Part shown: piece after piece, positions 17,255-28,797 of the stretch
Layout: the number at the start of each line of letters is the position of its first letter
Numbering within the stretch: position 1 is the first letter of the stretch
NCBI GenBank assembly: GCA_022843445.1
Contig: JALHNS010000014.1
Span: 1-41,163, forward strand
DNA from: Gemmata sp.
GTDB taxonomy: Bacteria; Planctomycetota; Planctomycetia; Gemmatales; Gemmataceae
Direction: 5' to 3'
DNA length: 41,163 bases
Notes under the pieces: model-generated
Database searches by the model: none
The model's input: only the letters and a program-made list of their open reading frames with translations
What the model was told of the DNA's origin: nothing
Made by a program: the position numbers and the translations under genes

Positions 17255-18193
17255 ATGGCTGAGGACGAGCGCTTCACGCCCCGCCGCGAACTCGGCCGCA
17301 CCGGGTTCGTCGCCACGGCTCTGGGAGTCGGCGATCTGGCCGATCGTGCGGTGCCCGTCGAGACGTGCGTCGCGACCGCACGGCGGGCGCTCGACTCCGG
17401 GCTGAACGTGATCGACACGGCCCCGAACTACGAGGACGGGTACTCCGAGGAGATCGTCGGCCGGGCCGTCCGGGAACGGCCGCGGGATTCGGTGTTCGTG
17501 ATCGACAAGATCGACCACTACGACCGGCCCGTTGATACACAGATCGACGGCTCGCTCGCGCGGCTGAAACTCGACCACGCGGACCTGTTCGTGTTCCACG
17601 GCCTGTCCGCGATGGACGCCTTCGACCGCCTGTGCCAGTCGGGCGGCGGGTTCGATGAACTGGCCGACGCGGTGAAAGCTGGCAAGTGCCGGTTCCGCGG
17701 AATCTCGTCGCACAGCCCGGACGTGCTGCACGCGGCCCTTGCCGCGGGCGTGTGCGACGTGGTGATGTTCCCCGTGGGGCCGTTCGTCGATCCGCGATAC
17801 GTGACCGACATCCTTCCTCTGGCGAAGGCGCTGGGCGTCGGGACCGTGTGCTTCAAGACGTTCGGTGCCGGCAAACTCGTGGGCGACACCAGCGGGTACA
17901 ACCAGCCGCTCAAAACGCGACCGCGGGGCAAGCTGTCCAGCGGCGGGTCCGACGACGCGGAAGCGATCCTCCCACGGCTGTCGGTCGCGGAGTGCCTGCA
18001 CTACACGCTGACGCTCGACCCGGACGTGGCACTGCTGGGGTTGAGCTACCCGAACGAGCATGACGCCGCGTTTGCCGCCGCCCGCTCGTTCCGGCCCCTC
18101 ACGGCCGGTCAGATGGACGACGTCCGTCACCGGGCCGCGGACGCGAGGAGGGACAAGGGGCCGTGCTGGTGGAACCCGGACCCGAACGCGTGA
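17255..18193 (+). CDS. Aldo/keto reductase family oxidoreductase
   Basis: I use the ATG at 17255 (GGAG 10 bases upstream), giving 312 residues, rather than the GTG at 17219. The N-terminus 'RRELGRTGFVATALGVGD' is the AKR start; catalytic Asp and Tyr are in 'NVIDTAPNYEDGYSEEIVG', the Lys in 'FVIDKIDHYDRP' and the His in 'DHADLFVFHGLSAMDAF', so the tetrad appears complete. AKRs reduce carbonyls with NAD(P)H in the cytoplasm; the substrate cannot be read from sequence. The C-terminal half is more divergent than in typical AKRs and ends in 'KGPCWWNPDPNA'. It converges with the YaeR-like gene, the two stop codons being 3 bases apart. Confidence 0.9.
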   Translation: MAEDERFTPRRELGRTGFVATALGVGDLADRAVPVETCVATARRALDSGLNVIDTAPNYEDGYSEEIVGRAVRERPRDSVFVIDKIDHYDRPVDTQIDGSLARLKLDHADLFVFHGLSAMDAFDRLCQSGGGFDELADAVKAGKCRFRGISSHSPDVLHAALAAGVCDVVMFPVGPFVDPRYVTDILPLAKALGVGTVCFKTFGAGKLVGDTSGYNQPLKTRPRGKLSSGGSDDAEAILPRLSVAECLHYTLTLDPDVALLGLSYPNEHDAAFAAARSFRPLTAGQMDDVRHRAADARRDKGPCWWNPDPNA

Positions 18194-18196
18194 CTG

Positions 18197-18598
18197 TTAT
18201 CGCTCGTACAGTTCGAGCGGCAATCCGTCCGGGTCGGCGAAGAAGGTGAACTGCTTGCCGGTGTATTCGTCCACCCGCACCGGCTCGACCGCGACCCCGT
18301 GCGTCTGAAGGTGCGCCACCGCCGCGCCGAGGTCGGCGACCGCGAACGCTAGGTGCCGCAGCCCGCACGCCTCCGGGTAACTCGGTCGCGGCGGTGGGTT
18401 CGGGAAGCTGAACAACTCGACCTGTGTGCCGTCCGGCAACTTGAGGTCGAGTTTGTACGAGTCGCGTGCGGCCCGATACACCTCGGAGATCACCTCCAGC
18501 CCCAGCACCTCCGTGTAGAACCGCTTCGAGCGCTCGTAGTCCGAGCAGATGATCGCGACGTGGTGCGTCCCCAAGACGAGCGGTTGTCGAGAGGTCAT
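18197..18598 (-). CDS. yaeR: VOC family protein, YaeR/GloA2-like
   Basis: The product from the ATG at 18598 is 133 residues; the track start at 18730 adds an Arg-rich tail that overlaps the next gene's leader region. It closely follows E. coli YaeR: 'LGTHHVAIICSDYERSKRFY', 'SEVYRAARDSYKLDLKLPDG', 'VELFSFPNPPPRPSYPEACG', 'LRHLAFAVADL' and the C-terminal 'FFADPDGLPLELYER'. These are the two beta-alpha-beta-beta-beta units of the glyoxalase/vicinal oxygen chelate fold, with likely metal ligands His (HHVAI), Glu (VELFSF), His (LRHLAF) and Glu (LELYE). YaeR has no firmly assigned substrate. It is divergent from the beta-helix gene and convergent with the aldo/keto reductase gene. Confidence 0.93.
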   Translation of the reverse strand: MTSRQPLVLGTHHVAIICSDYERSKRFYTEVLGLEVISEVYRAARDSYKLDLKLPDGTQVELFSFPNPPPRPSYPEACGLRHLAFAVADLGAAVAHLQTHGVAVEPVRVDEYTGKQFTFFADPDGLPLELYER

Positions 18599-18632
18599 GC
18601 GATCACCGGATGCGTGGCGAGGGAGATCGCGG

Positions 18633-18638
18633 TATAGT
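18633..18638 (+). promoter_or_regulatory. Candidate -10 box before the beta-helix gene
   Basis: TATAGT lies 54 bases before the ATG at 18693 inside the 13-mer TCGCGGTATAGTC, which recurs exactly before the Kelch-like gene (20322-20334). No strong -35 is visible 16-18 bases upstream. Confidence 0.35.
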
Positions 18639-18692
18639 CGGGACAACCCGCCGACCGTCCCGCCGGTTCGCAACTCCAAGGAATACGCTCTC

Positions 18693-20258
18693 ATGTTATA
18701 CCGTGCCGCTCTCGCTCTCCTCGCGGCCACTCTGGCTCAACCGCCCCTCGTCGCCGCGACCATCCGCGTCCCGGAAGACCACAAGACCGTCCAAGCGGCG
18801 ATCGACACCCCGCAACCCGGCGACACCGTCACGGTTGCACCGGGCAAGTACCCCGAACGCGTCCGCCTCAAAGCCGGCGTCGCTCTGCGGAGCCGCGGTG
18901 ACGATGCCAAGGGAACGGACGGCCTGAAACGAGCCGAGGCGACGGTCATCGACGGCGGCGGCAAGGAGGGCAAGCAGTCCGGCGTGGAGATGGCCGCGGG
19001 CAGCACACTCGACGGCTTCACGGTCACCAACGTCGGGGTGTACGACGAGGCGACGTGGAAGAAACACTTCGACTCGAAGGGCGAGGAACTCGGCGACGAG
19101 GAGGGGGCGGTCCGAGCCGAGGGCACGATCCCGGCGATCGGCATCCGGGGCGTGACCTGTACCGTCACCAACTGCGTCGTCCACCACAACGGGGACGTCG
19201 GGATCGGCGTTCTCGGGGCCGCGAAGACCCGGACCGCACCGCTCATCGCCGACAACGTCGTGTCCCGCAACATGGGCGGCGGGATCGGAATTGCCGAAGG
19301 GGCCGAGCCGATCGTCCGGGGCAACACCTGCCGGGAGAACCTGCGGGCCGGGATCGGGTGCCGGAAGGCGGACCCGGTCGTCACCGACAACGTGTGTACG
19401 GGAAACGTCCGGGCGGGGATCGGGTGTCGGGAAGGTGCGAAGCCCGTTCTGCGGGGCAACACGTGCGTACAGAACCGCCGGGCCGGGATCGGCATTCGGA
19501 TGGAGGGCACGGCCCCGGTCGTCGAGGGCAACACGTGCGACGAGAACGAGATGGCCGGGATCGGGTGCAGCGACGGGGCCAGCCCGATCATCCGCAAGAA
19601 CCTCTGCCGCAAGAACAAGCTCGCGGGGATTGGCTGCCGGGACGGTGCCAAGCCACTCATCGTCGGCAACGAGTGCAAGGACAACGAGGCGTCCGGGATC
19701 GGGCTCCAAGGTAAGGCCGAGGCCGTGATTCAGAAGAACACCTGCCTCGGGAACAAACTGGTCGCCATCGGGATCACGGAGGGCTCGAAGGCGACGATCG
19801 CAGACAACGAGTTGTCCCGCACGGGCGGACAGCCGCCACTCGTCGCCGTGAAGGACGGTTCGTCGGCCACCATCACCAACAACCGAATCACCGGCGGTGG
19901 CGTCGCGGCCGTTCTGGTTCAAGGCAAGGCCACGATCAGCGGGAGCACCTTCACCGGGGGCGGCAAGGGTCAGGGGACCGCCGTCTGGATCTGGGAGGGT
20001 TCGTCCGCGACCGTGTCCGACAACACCTTCGACGGCTACCGGACGGCCGTGTCCGCGACCAAGGCCGCGGTCGTCGTCACCGACAACACGATCCACAACT
20101 TCCAAGGCACCGCGATCGTCGTCAGGGACGGCCGGAAACCGGCCCGCGTGACCGGAAACACGGCGACGTCCGACGACCCGAAGGCGAAGGTGATCGACGT
20201 CCAGGGTCCGTCCGGGGCGGTCGAGGGCAACACGTTGAAGTCGGGCGACAAGAAGTAA
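18693..20258 (+). CDS. Secreted right-handed parallel beta-helix repeat protein
   Basis: From the ATG at 18693 (AAGGA upstream) the product is 521 residues with a signal peptide (YRAALALLAATLAQPPLVAA). The N-terminus has the pectate-lyase-superfamily entry 'TVQAAIDTPQPGDTVTVAPG'. About residues 210-375 hold seven near-regular 22-24-residue coils of the form N-x-C-x-x-N-x-x-A-G-I-G-C-x-x-G-A-x-P, e.g. 'NVCTGNVRAGIGCREGAKP' and 'NLCRKNKLAGIGCRDGAKP'. The Asn, Cys and Gly positions form ladders typical of parallel beta-helices (NosD/right-handed beta-helix family). No pectate lyase catalytic residues are recognisable, so it is probably a surface adhesion, glycan-binding or copper-periplasmic NosD-like protein. 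Cys ladders could be stacked free thiols or disulfides. Confidence 0.9.
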   Translation: MLYRAALALLAATLAQPPLVAATIRVPEDHKTVQAAIDTPQPGDTVTVAPGKYPERVRLKAGVALRSRGDDAKGTDGLKRAEATVIDGGGKEGKQSGVEMAAGSTLDGFTVTNVGVYDEATWKKHFDSKGEELGDEEGAVRAEGTIPAIGIRGVTCTVTNCVVHHNGDVGIGVLGAAKTRTAPLIADNVVSRNMGGGIGIAEGAEPIVRGNTCRENLRAGIGCRKADPVVTDNVCTGNVRAGIGCREGAKPVLRGNTCVQNRRAGIGIRMEGTAPVVEGNTCDENEMAGIGCSDGASPIIRKNLCRKNKLAGIGCRDGAKPLIVGNECKDNEASGIGLQGKAEAVIQKNTCLGNKLVAIGITEGSKATIADNELSRTGGQPPLVAVKDGSSATITNNRITGGGVAAVLVQGKATISGSTFTGGGKGQGTAVWIWEGSSATVSDNTFDGYRTAVSATKAAVVVTDNTIHNFQGTAIVVRDGRKPARVTGNTATSDDPKAKVIDVQGPSGAVEGNTLKSGDKK

Positions 20259-20327
20259 GCGGCTACCGTGACTTACCTTGAAGAGGGAGCAGGTCGGTTA
20301 CCGGGTGCGAACGGAGCGGGTTCGCGG

Positions 20328-20333
20328 TATAGT
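20328..20333 (+). promoter_or_regulatory. Candidate -10 box before the Kelch-like gene
   Basis: TATAGT within TCGCGGTATAGTC (20322-20334), the same 13-mer as upstream of the beta-helix gene. It leaves a 5' leader of about 130 bases before the ATG at 20473. The 20259-20472 gap shows no other feature. Confidence 0.35.
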
Positions 20334-20472
20334 CTACCAACCTGCCTCGAACTGCCCGGTGCCCGAACTGGCGCACTGCCCCCTCGTGCGACCGCATCGT
20401 GACGAGGAACCGCAACATGCACGCCTTCTTCCGAACCGCTTCGAGCACGTCACTTCGTCGAGGAGCACGGAC

Positions 20473-21759
20473 ATGAAGAACGTGTACGGGATCGCTGCGA
20501 TCTGCGTGTCTTTCACGGCGGTTGCCAGTACGTCGCCGACTCTGTTCGCCCGGGACAAGAAGGGGCCGCTCGCCGAACTGCCCAGCAAACCGGGGGCGCA
20601 CGTCGAGAAGATCAAGGCGCTGGGCGACAACGAGTGGCTGAAACTCGGTGCGCCCGCCGCCGACCCGAAGTGGGGCAAGGCGCGGGGCAGTTCGTGGGGC
20701 GCCAAAGCCCTGATCCTCGCACCAGACAAGGGGGGAGCGTTCCTCTTCGGCGAGGGGGTCCACGCCTACGTCAAGCCGGACGGCCACGTCATGGACGACC
20801 TGTGGTTCTACGACATCAACGCCCACGCTTGGACGTGTCTCCACCCCGGAACGAACACGAAGACGTTCACGCAGCGGGTCAAGGACAAGGAACTACTCCT
20901 CGATGAGTACGGGCAGTTGATCGACAAGGACAAACAGCCCATCCCGGTCCACACGCTGGTTCATGCTTGGGGCTATCTCACCTACGATTCCGACCGAAGG
21001 AAGTTCGCCTTCCTGAGTTGGAACGGTACGGCAGGTGGGCCGATTCCCCGGTACTTTTTGGGCGGCGAGAAGGAGATGGACGAGGGGCTGAAGGTGCTCG
21101 AAGGGCAACTGAAGGACAAGAAGAAGCGGGTCTTCTCCCCGTGGTTTTACGACGTGGCGTCGGGCCGGTTCGAACGCTCCCCGGCGACCAACTCGACGGC
21201 CATCAACGCCGGAGGGTTTCCGCAGTTCCACTACCTCCCGTCCGCGAAGCAGTTCTTCGCCGTGGGTTCCGACACCGTGGCGGTCTTCGACCCGGCGAAG
21301 GACGAGTGGACCGACCTCAAGCCGAAAGGACCAAGTCCGAAGGGGTACGACGCCTGCGGTTGCTACGACTCCAAGCGGAACCGCTTCTATCGCAACGACG
21401 GCGACGGCTCCAAGGGGGAAGGGCTCATGGCGTATGACATCGGGAGCAATTCCTGGAGCCACCTGAAACCCACGGGAACCGCCCCGCCGCCGGCGAATAC
21501 GAACGCTGCGTTCTACGAGTACGATGCCCGACTCGACGCCGTGGTGGCGATCCACTTCCGGGGACCGTCGACCGGCATTTTCGTGTACGACCCGAAGGCC
21601 AATTCGTGGGCCGAGCCGATCCCGTTCCCGGCCAACGGTCCCAAGTTCCAGTACGCCGCCAACACCTTTTACGACCGGGAATTAAACGCCTACTGCTGCC
21701 ACGTCGCCAGTGACAGCAAGGACGACGGCGTGATGTGGGTGTATCGGTACAAGAAATGA
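20473..21759 (+). CDS. Secreted Kelch-like beta-propeller protein
   Basis: The ATG at 20473 has AGGAG 8-12 bases upstream and starts a signal peptide (VYGIAAICVSFTAVASTSP), giving 428 residues; the track's earlier start at 20278 adds non-coding-like sequence. The body contains Kelch-style blades where a 'D.W.Y'/'YD...W..L.P' pattern recurs: 'DDLWFYDINAHAWTCLHPGT', 'VAVFDPAKDEWTDLKPKGPS', 'MAYDIGSNSWSHLKPTGTAP', 'IFVYDPKANSWAEPIPFPAN'. It ends with 'GVMWVYRYKK'. Such exported propellers serve as binding scaffolds or, rarely, as enzymes; nothing here fixes a substrate. It shares an upstream promoter-like 13-mer with the beta-helix gene, suggesting similar expression. Confidence 0.88.
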   Translation: MKNVYGIAAICVSFTAVASTSPTLFARDKKGPLAELPSKPGAHVEKIKALGDNEWLKLGAPAADPKWGKARGSSWGAKALILAPDKGGAFLFGEGVHAYVKPDGHVMDDLWFYDINAHAWTCLHPGTNTKTFTQRVKDKELLLDEYGQLIDKDKQPIPVHTLVHAWGYLTYDSDRRKFAFLSWNGTAGGPIPRYFLGGEKEMDEGLKVLEGQLKDKKKRVFSPWFYDVASGRFERSPATNSTAINAGGFPQFHYLPSAKQFFAVGSDTVAVFDPAKDEWTDLKPKGPSPKGYDACGCYDSKRNRFYRNDGDGSKGEGLMAYDIGSNSWSHLKPTGTAPPPANTNAAFYEYDARLDAVVAIHFRGPSTGIFVYDPKANSWAEPIPFPANGPKFQYAANTFYDRELNAYCCHVASDSKDDGVMWVYRYKK

Positions 21760-21772
21760 GGTCGTCTTCCTA

Positions 21773-21892
21773 GGTAACGGCTTCTTCGTGTTCAACGTCG
21801 TGCGGGACGGATTGTTGCCCAAGGGCATCAAGGGCGAAGCCGGGGTCGAGTGGCGGAAGGATTTTCAGCGGAAGTTCGGATACGAGCAGTAA
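21773..21892 (+). pseudogene. Orphan C-terminal coding fragment
   Basis: The 150-base gap after the Kelch-like gene reads in one frame as GNGFFVFNVVRDGLLPKGIK then GEAGVEWRKDFQRKFGYEQ and a TAA stop. The composition and length look like the genuine tail of a protein, but there is no start; the frame runs back into the previous gene out of phase. I do not recognise the family. It was probably left behind by a deletion. Confidence 0.4.
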
Positions 21893-21911
21893 CGGATCGA
21901 GGCTCTGACCC

Positions 21912-22361
21912 ATGAATATCCTCTTCCTCCACGGCTGGCAGTCGGTCCCTCGCGGCGTCAAGCCGACGTACCTCGTCACGCACGGCCACACCGTCATCAA
22001 CCCGAAGCTGCCGGACGACGACTTCGCCGAAGCGATACGCATCGCCCAGGCCGAGTTCGACCAGCACCGGCCCAAGGTCGTTGTCGGTTCCAGCCGGGGC
22101 GGGGCCGTCGCCATGAACATCGACAGCGGCGGGACGAAGCTCGTGCTGCTCTGCCCGGCGTGGATGAATTGGGGAACGGTCAGGACGGTCAAGCCGGGCA
22201 CGGTGATCCTGCACAGCCGAGCCGACGACGTGATCCCGTTTGCCGACAGCGAGGAGTTGGCGAGGAACAGTGGGGCAACGCTGATCGAGGTCGGCACGGA
22301 TCACCGGCTGGCCGACCCGGAGCCGTTGGCGATGATGCTGCGGGCGTGCGAGGGAAACTGA
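21912..22361 (+). CDS. Small alpha/beta hydrolase
   Basis: The 149-residue product begins MNILFLHGWQSVP (first beta-strand and oxyanion HG), has the nucleophile elbow 'VVVGSSRGGAVAMN' (Ser ~60), the acidic residue in 'ILHSRADDVIPFADS' (~105) and the catalytic His in 'EVGTDHRLADPEPL' (~130). The complete triad on a lidless core matches the small YqiA/RBBP9-like hydrolases. Cytoplasmic, substrate unknown. It overlaps nothing, but its stop (TGA 22359-22361) is one base from the ATG of the broken AlkD gene, so the two were once translationally coupled. Confidence 0.88.
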   Translation: MNILFLHGWQSVPRGVKPTYLVTHGHTVINPKLPDDDFAEAIRIAQAEFDQHRPKVVVGSSRGGAVAMNIDSGGTKLVLLCPAWMNWGTVRTVKPGTVILHSRADDVIPFADSEELARNSGATLIEVGTDHRLADPEPLAMMLRACEGN

Positions 22362-22362
22362 C

Positions 22363-22774
22363 ATGACCGCCGAGGACGCCCGGACCAAGCTGAAGTCCCT
22401 CGCACGCCCGCAGCGGCGACGGCGGTGCCCCGGTTCTTCAAGACGGGCCGGTGCAGTACGGCGAGGGCGACACCTTCATCGGGATCAAGGTGCCGACTCT
22501 CCGCACGATTTCTTGTGCGTTCCGGGCACTGCCGCTAGACGAGGTCCGGGCGCTCCTGAACTCGCCGGTCCACGAGGAACGGCACTTGGCACTGTTGATC
22601 TTGGTGCTCCAAGTGGAGAAGTGCGATGGCGATCACCGGAAGCGAGCTTACGACCTGTACCTTGGCAACACGCGGTTCATCAACAACTGGGACTTGGTAG
22701 ACTGCTCGGCCCCGCAGGTCGTCGGCGGGTTCCTGACGACCGGGCCGCGCGGGCAGGCTCTAATCGAGGCATGA
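22363..22774 (+). pseudogene. AlkD-type DNA alkylation repair gene, broken
   Basis: The start at 22363 gives MTAEDARTKLKSLA, then the frame shifts twice within ~80 bases: the next frame carries ATAVPRFFKTG and the third carries QYGEGDTFIGIKVPTLR, which runs on to 'NTRFINNWDLVDCSAPQVVG'. Concatenated, they match the first half of the AlkD/AlkC HEAT-repeat DNA glycosylase family, which removes alkylated purines. The reading ends at TGA 22772-22774, roughly half the normal ~230 residues, and no continuation is found before the kinase gene. Two indels plus truncation make it a pseudogene rather than a sequencing problem. Confidence 0.8.
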
Positions 22775-22824
22775 CCGGACCGCCCGTGGGGTAGTTCCTC
22801 CCTTACGCGGATGCTCTGCCGTCA

Positions 22825-26979
<4,155 letters not shown>

Positions 26980-27049
26980 GGTTCAGCTCCGGGGACGGGA
27001 TCTGCCCTCAATGCCCCGTCCGGGGGAGAAGTATCTCGCGGATTATGGA

Positions 27050-27595
27050 TTATTTGCCCAGAGCTTCGCGGAGCCAGGCCCGCGCGTACTTCCAGTTCCG
27101 ATACGCAACCGCTCGCGACACCCCCAGCGCCTCACCCGCATCCTCGACCGAGATCCCGCCGAACAGGTGCAACTGCGCGAGTTCCGCCGCGGCGGCATCT
27201 TCCGATCCGAGGTGGGTGAGTAGTTCGTCCAGCGACAAGACGAGGTCGGGGTCTTCGGCGAGGAATCCGATCTGGTCGAGCAGCTCGACCCGCACCCGCC
27301 CGCCGCCCCGCTTCTGCCGGTTCCGGTCGCGTGCGTGGTTCACCAGAATGCGCCGCATCGCTTCCGCCGCCGCCGCGAAGAAGTGCCCGCGCCCGTCGAA
27401 CTGCTGACCGCCGACGAGCCGCAGGTACGCCTCGTGAACGAGTGCGGTGGCGTCGAGGGTGTGCCCCGGGGCTTCCGCATTCATCCGTGCGGCGGCGAGC
27501 GCCCGCAACTCGTCGTACACGAGCGGCAGGAGGTCGGCGGCGGCCCGGCGGTCGCCGGCTTGCGCGGCTTCGAGGAGGCGGGTCACGTCGGACAT
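27050..27595 (-). CDS. ECF sigma factor (PF07638-type)
   Basis: I use the ATG at 27595 (MSDVTRLLEAAQAGDRRAAA), giving 181 residues; the track start at 27694 adds an unrelated tail. Region 2 is seen in 'LVYDELRALAAARM' and 'TALVHEAYLRLVGGQQFDGR', with 'HFFAAAAEAMRRILVNHARD' the hallmark of the planctomycete-rich ECF family that lacks a classical anti-sigma factor. Region 4 includes 'LHLFGGISVEDAGEALGVSR' and 'AVAYRNWKYARAWLREALG' for -35 recognition. It is immediately upstream of the large kinase gene, the common genetic arrangement for kinase-controlled ECF factors. Confidence 0.93.
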   Translation of the reverse strand: MSDVTRLLEAAQAGDRRAAADLLPLVYDELRALAAARMNAEAPGHTLDATALVHEAYLRLVGGQQFDGRGHFFAAAAEAMRRILVNHARDRNRQKRGGGRVRVELLDQIGFLAEDPDLVLSLDELLTHLGSEDAAAAELAQLHLFGGISVEDAGEALGVSRAVAYRNWKYARAWLREALGK

Positions 27596-27689
27596 GCGGC
27601 CGAGTGTAACGGCTCCCGACGGCAGCACCACACGAAAACGAGGGTGAGTGGGAGCGCGACGGGGCGATACCGACCGCTCAACGGTGTCG

Positions 27690-28110
27690 CGCACTCGGCC
27701 GGACGGAGTCCGACCCGAGCGTCTCCCGGCCCTTCAACGAGGACTCGTTGAGGAACGGTTGCCCGACGTTGTCGAAGGTCGCGTTGCCGGCAGGGCTGTC
27801 GGCGAGGAGCGCGGCCACCCGCCACCCGAGTGTGGATCAAACTGTTCTGCCGCAGGAGGGCGTCCTCGTAGTCGCGGACGCGGGCGGGGTCGGGGACGTG
27901 CCAGGTGAGGCCGTCGATCTCGATGGCGATCCGCTCGGCCACGGTCCGCAGGGCGAAGTCGATGTACCGGGTGGTGCCCTCGATGTCGGCGACCGGGTGC
28001 TGCGGCACGAGGCGCCGCCCCTGCTCGAGGCCGAAGACCTCGGCGAACAGCCCGGCGAACAGGTCCTCCGGCTGCGTGCTCGTCTCGGCCCGTGCGGTCG
28101 CGTCGCCCAT
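27690..28110 (-). pseudogene. Truncated nuclease-like (PD-(D/E)xK-type) gene
   Basis: From the ATG at 28110 the minus strand encodes ~95 good residues: 'DLFAGLFAEVFGLEQGRRLV', 'GTTRYIDFALRTVAERIAIE', 'IDGLTWHVPDPARVRDYEDA' and 'LLRQNSLIH'. The 'YIDFAL...IAIEIDG' pattern is that of DUF559/Vsr-like nuclease cores that sit at the N-terminus of some DEAD/DEAH helicases. After QNSLIH the frame shifts (expected 'LGWRV' is in the next frame) and then becomes sequence reading LLADSPAGNATFDNVGQPFL, which does not fit the family. So the nuclease domain is cut and joined to foreign DNA. It may once have preceded the sigma-factor gene. Confidence 0.6.
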
Positions 28111-28250
28111 AGCGTCCCTCTGCACACTTCAATTCGCCAGCGACAACGGCGTCTTCTCACGAATGCCGCTCTCTGCAGATTACGAGATTGGCGCCCCCGC
28201 ACACGAGATGCGCCCACCGCCGACCCGGCAGTTGGAGAGCGCTACCGTCA

Positions 28251-28288
28251 GCGTAAAAGCGAGTCGACTCGCGGAGTGTATCTGCGGG
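28251..28288 (+). promoter_or_regulatory. ECF-type promoter block, copy 1
   Basis: A 38-base stretch starting GCGTAAAA and containing GCGGAGTGTAT is repeated without gaps at 28755-28792 with 28 of 38 positions identical. The conserved islands (GCGTAAAA, GTCG, GCGGAGTGTAT) are spaced like -35 and -10 elements: 17 bases between AAAA and GTGTAT. The -10-like GTGTAT (28276-28281) is 52 bases before the ATG at 28333. The rest of 28111-28250 shows no feature. Confidence 0.65.
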
Positions 28289-28332
28289 GCAAACTGTTAC
28301 CCGCTTCAACAACCGCTTGGGAGGGCAATCCG

Positions 28333-28677
28333 ATGAGAAAGTGGCCCGGGCCGGTGGGCGTAATGTTCCTCATGGCCGGACTGGTGGTCGCGGCCGAGGG
28401 GACGATCAGCAAGGTCGATCTGGATAAGAAAACCGTCACGATCAAGGAAGGGGACAAGGACAACGAGTACAAGTTCACCGACACGGTGAAAGTGACCGTC
28501 GCCGGCGGGAAGGCGAAGGGCGGCAAGGGGCAGGCCAAAGAGGGCACCTACGCCGACTTCGAGAAGGCGCTGAAAGTCGGCGAGAAGCTGACGTTCGAGG
28601 CGAAGGACGGCGTGCTGACCGAGGTCAAGATCACCGGGATGGGCAAGGGCAAGGGTAAAGGTAAGGCGAACGAGTGA
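28333..28677 (+). CDS. Small secreted K/G-rich protein
   Basis: The 114-residue product has a signal peptide (PVGVMFLMAGLVVAAEG) and a mature part starting 'TISKVDLDKKTVTIKEGDKD', a beta-rich pattern resembling small OB-like secreted planctomycete proteins, then lysine/glycine-rich 'AGGKAKGGKGQAKEG' and a terminal 'GMGKGKGKGKANE'. The protein at 31719 has the same plan (signal peptide, 'I.KIENGTITFVKRN', 'GKGKGKGG', beta-rich tail), so the two are likely distant paralogs. The basic Gly/Lys tracts could bind polyanions such as nucleic acid, phosphate polymers or acidic glycans. Its promoter block is shared with the following sigma gene. Confidence 0.8.
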   Translation: MRKWPGPVGVMFLMAGLVVAAEGTISKVDLDKKTVTIKEGDKDNEYKFTDTVKVTVAGGKAKGGKGQAKEGTYADFEKALKVGEKLTFEAKDGVLTEVKITGMGKGKGKGKANE

Positions 28678-28699
28678 CGTAAACCGCATCCGCCGCTGA

Positions 28700-28723
28700 A
28701 CGCCCGGCGCGAGCCGGGCGTTC
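28700..28723 (+). terminator. Hairpin terminator after the small K/G-rich gene
   Basis: AACGCCCGGC and GCCGGGCGTT form a perfect 10-bp stem with a GCGA tetraloop (GNRA type), 22 bases after the stop codon, followed by CTCGCGTTCTT. The T-run is poor but the stem is strong. It separates this gene from the sigma-factor promoter. Confidence 0.65.
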
Positions 28724-28754
28724 TCGCGTTCTTGCCCGGCCCACAGAACGAGGG

Positions 28755-28792
28755 GCGTAAAAACGTGTCGGCGTGCGGAGTGTATGGGTGGG
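28755..28792 (+). promoter_or_regulatory. ECF-type promoter block, copy 2
   Basis: Second copy of the block at 28251-28288. Its GTGTAT (28780-28785) ends only 12 bases before the ATG at 28798, so a transcript initiated 6-8 bases after it would have almost no leader. Placement directly before the sigma gene suggests positive autoregulation by that sigma factor. Confidence 0.65.
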
Positions 28793-28797
28793 GGTGA

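Noticed and set aside
19323-19830. Tandem DNA repeat
   Set aside because: The repetition is at protein level (beta-helix coils); DNA units vary too much for a satellite.
22772-22774. Second selenocysteine TGA at the end of the AlkD fragment
   Set aside because: Sequence after the TGA does not continue the AlkD family, and the gene already has two frameshifts.
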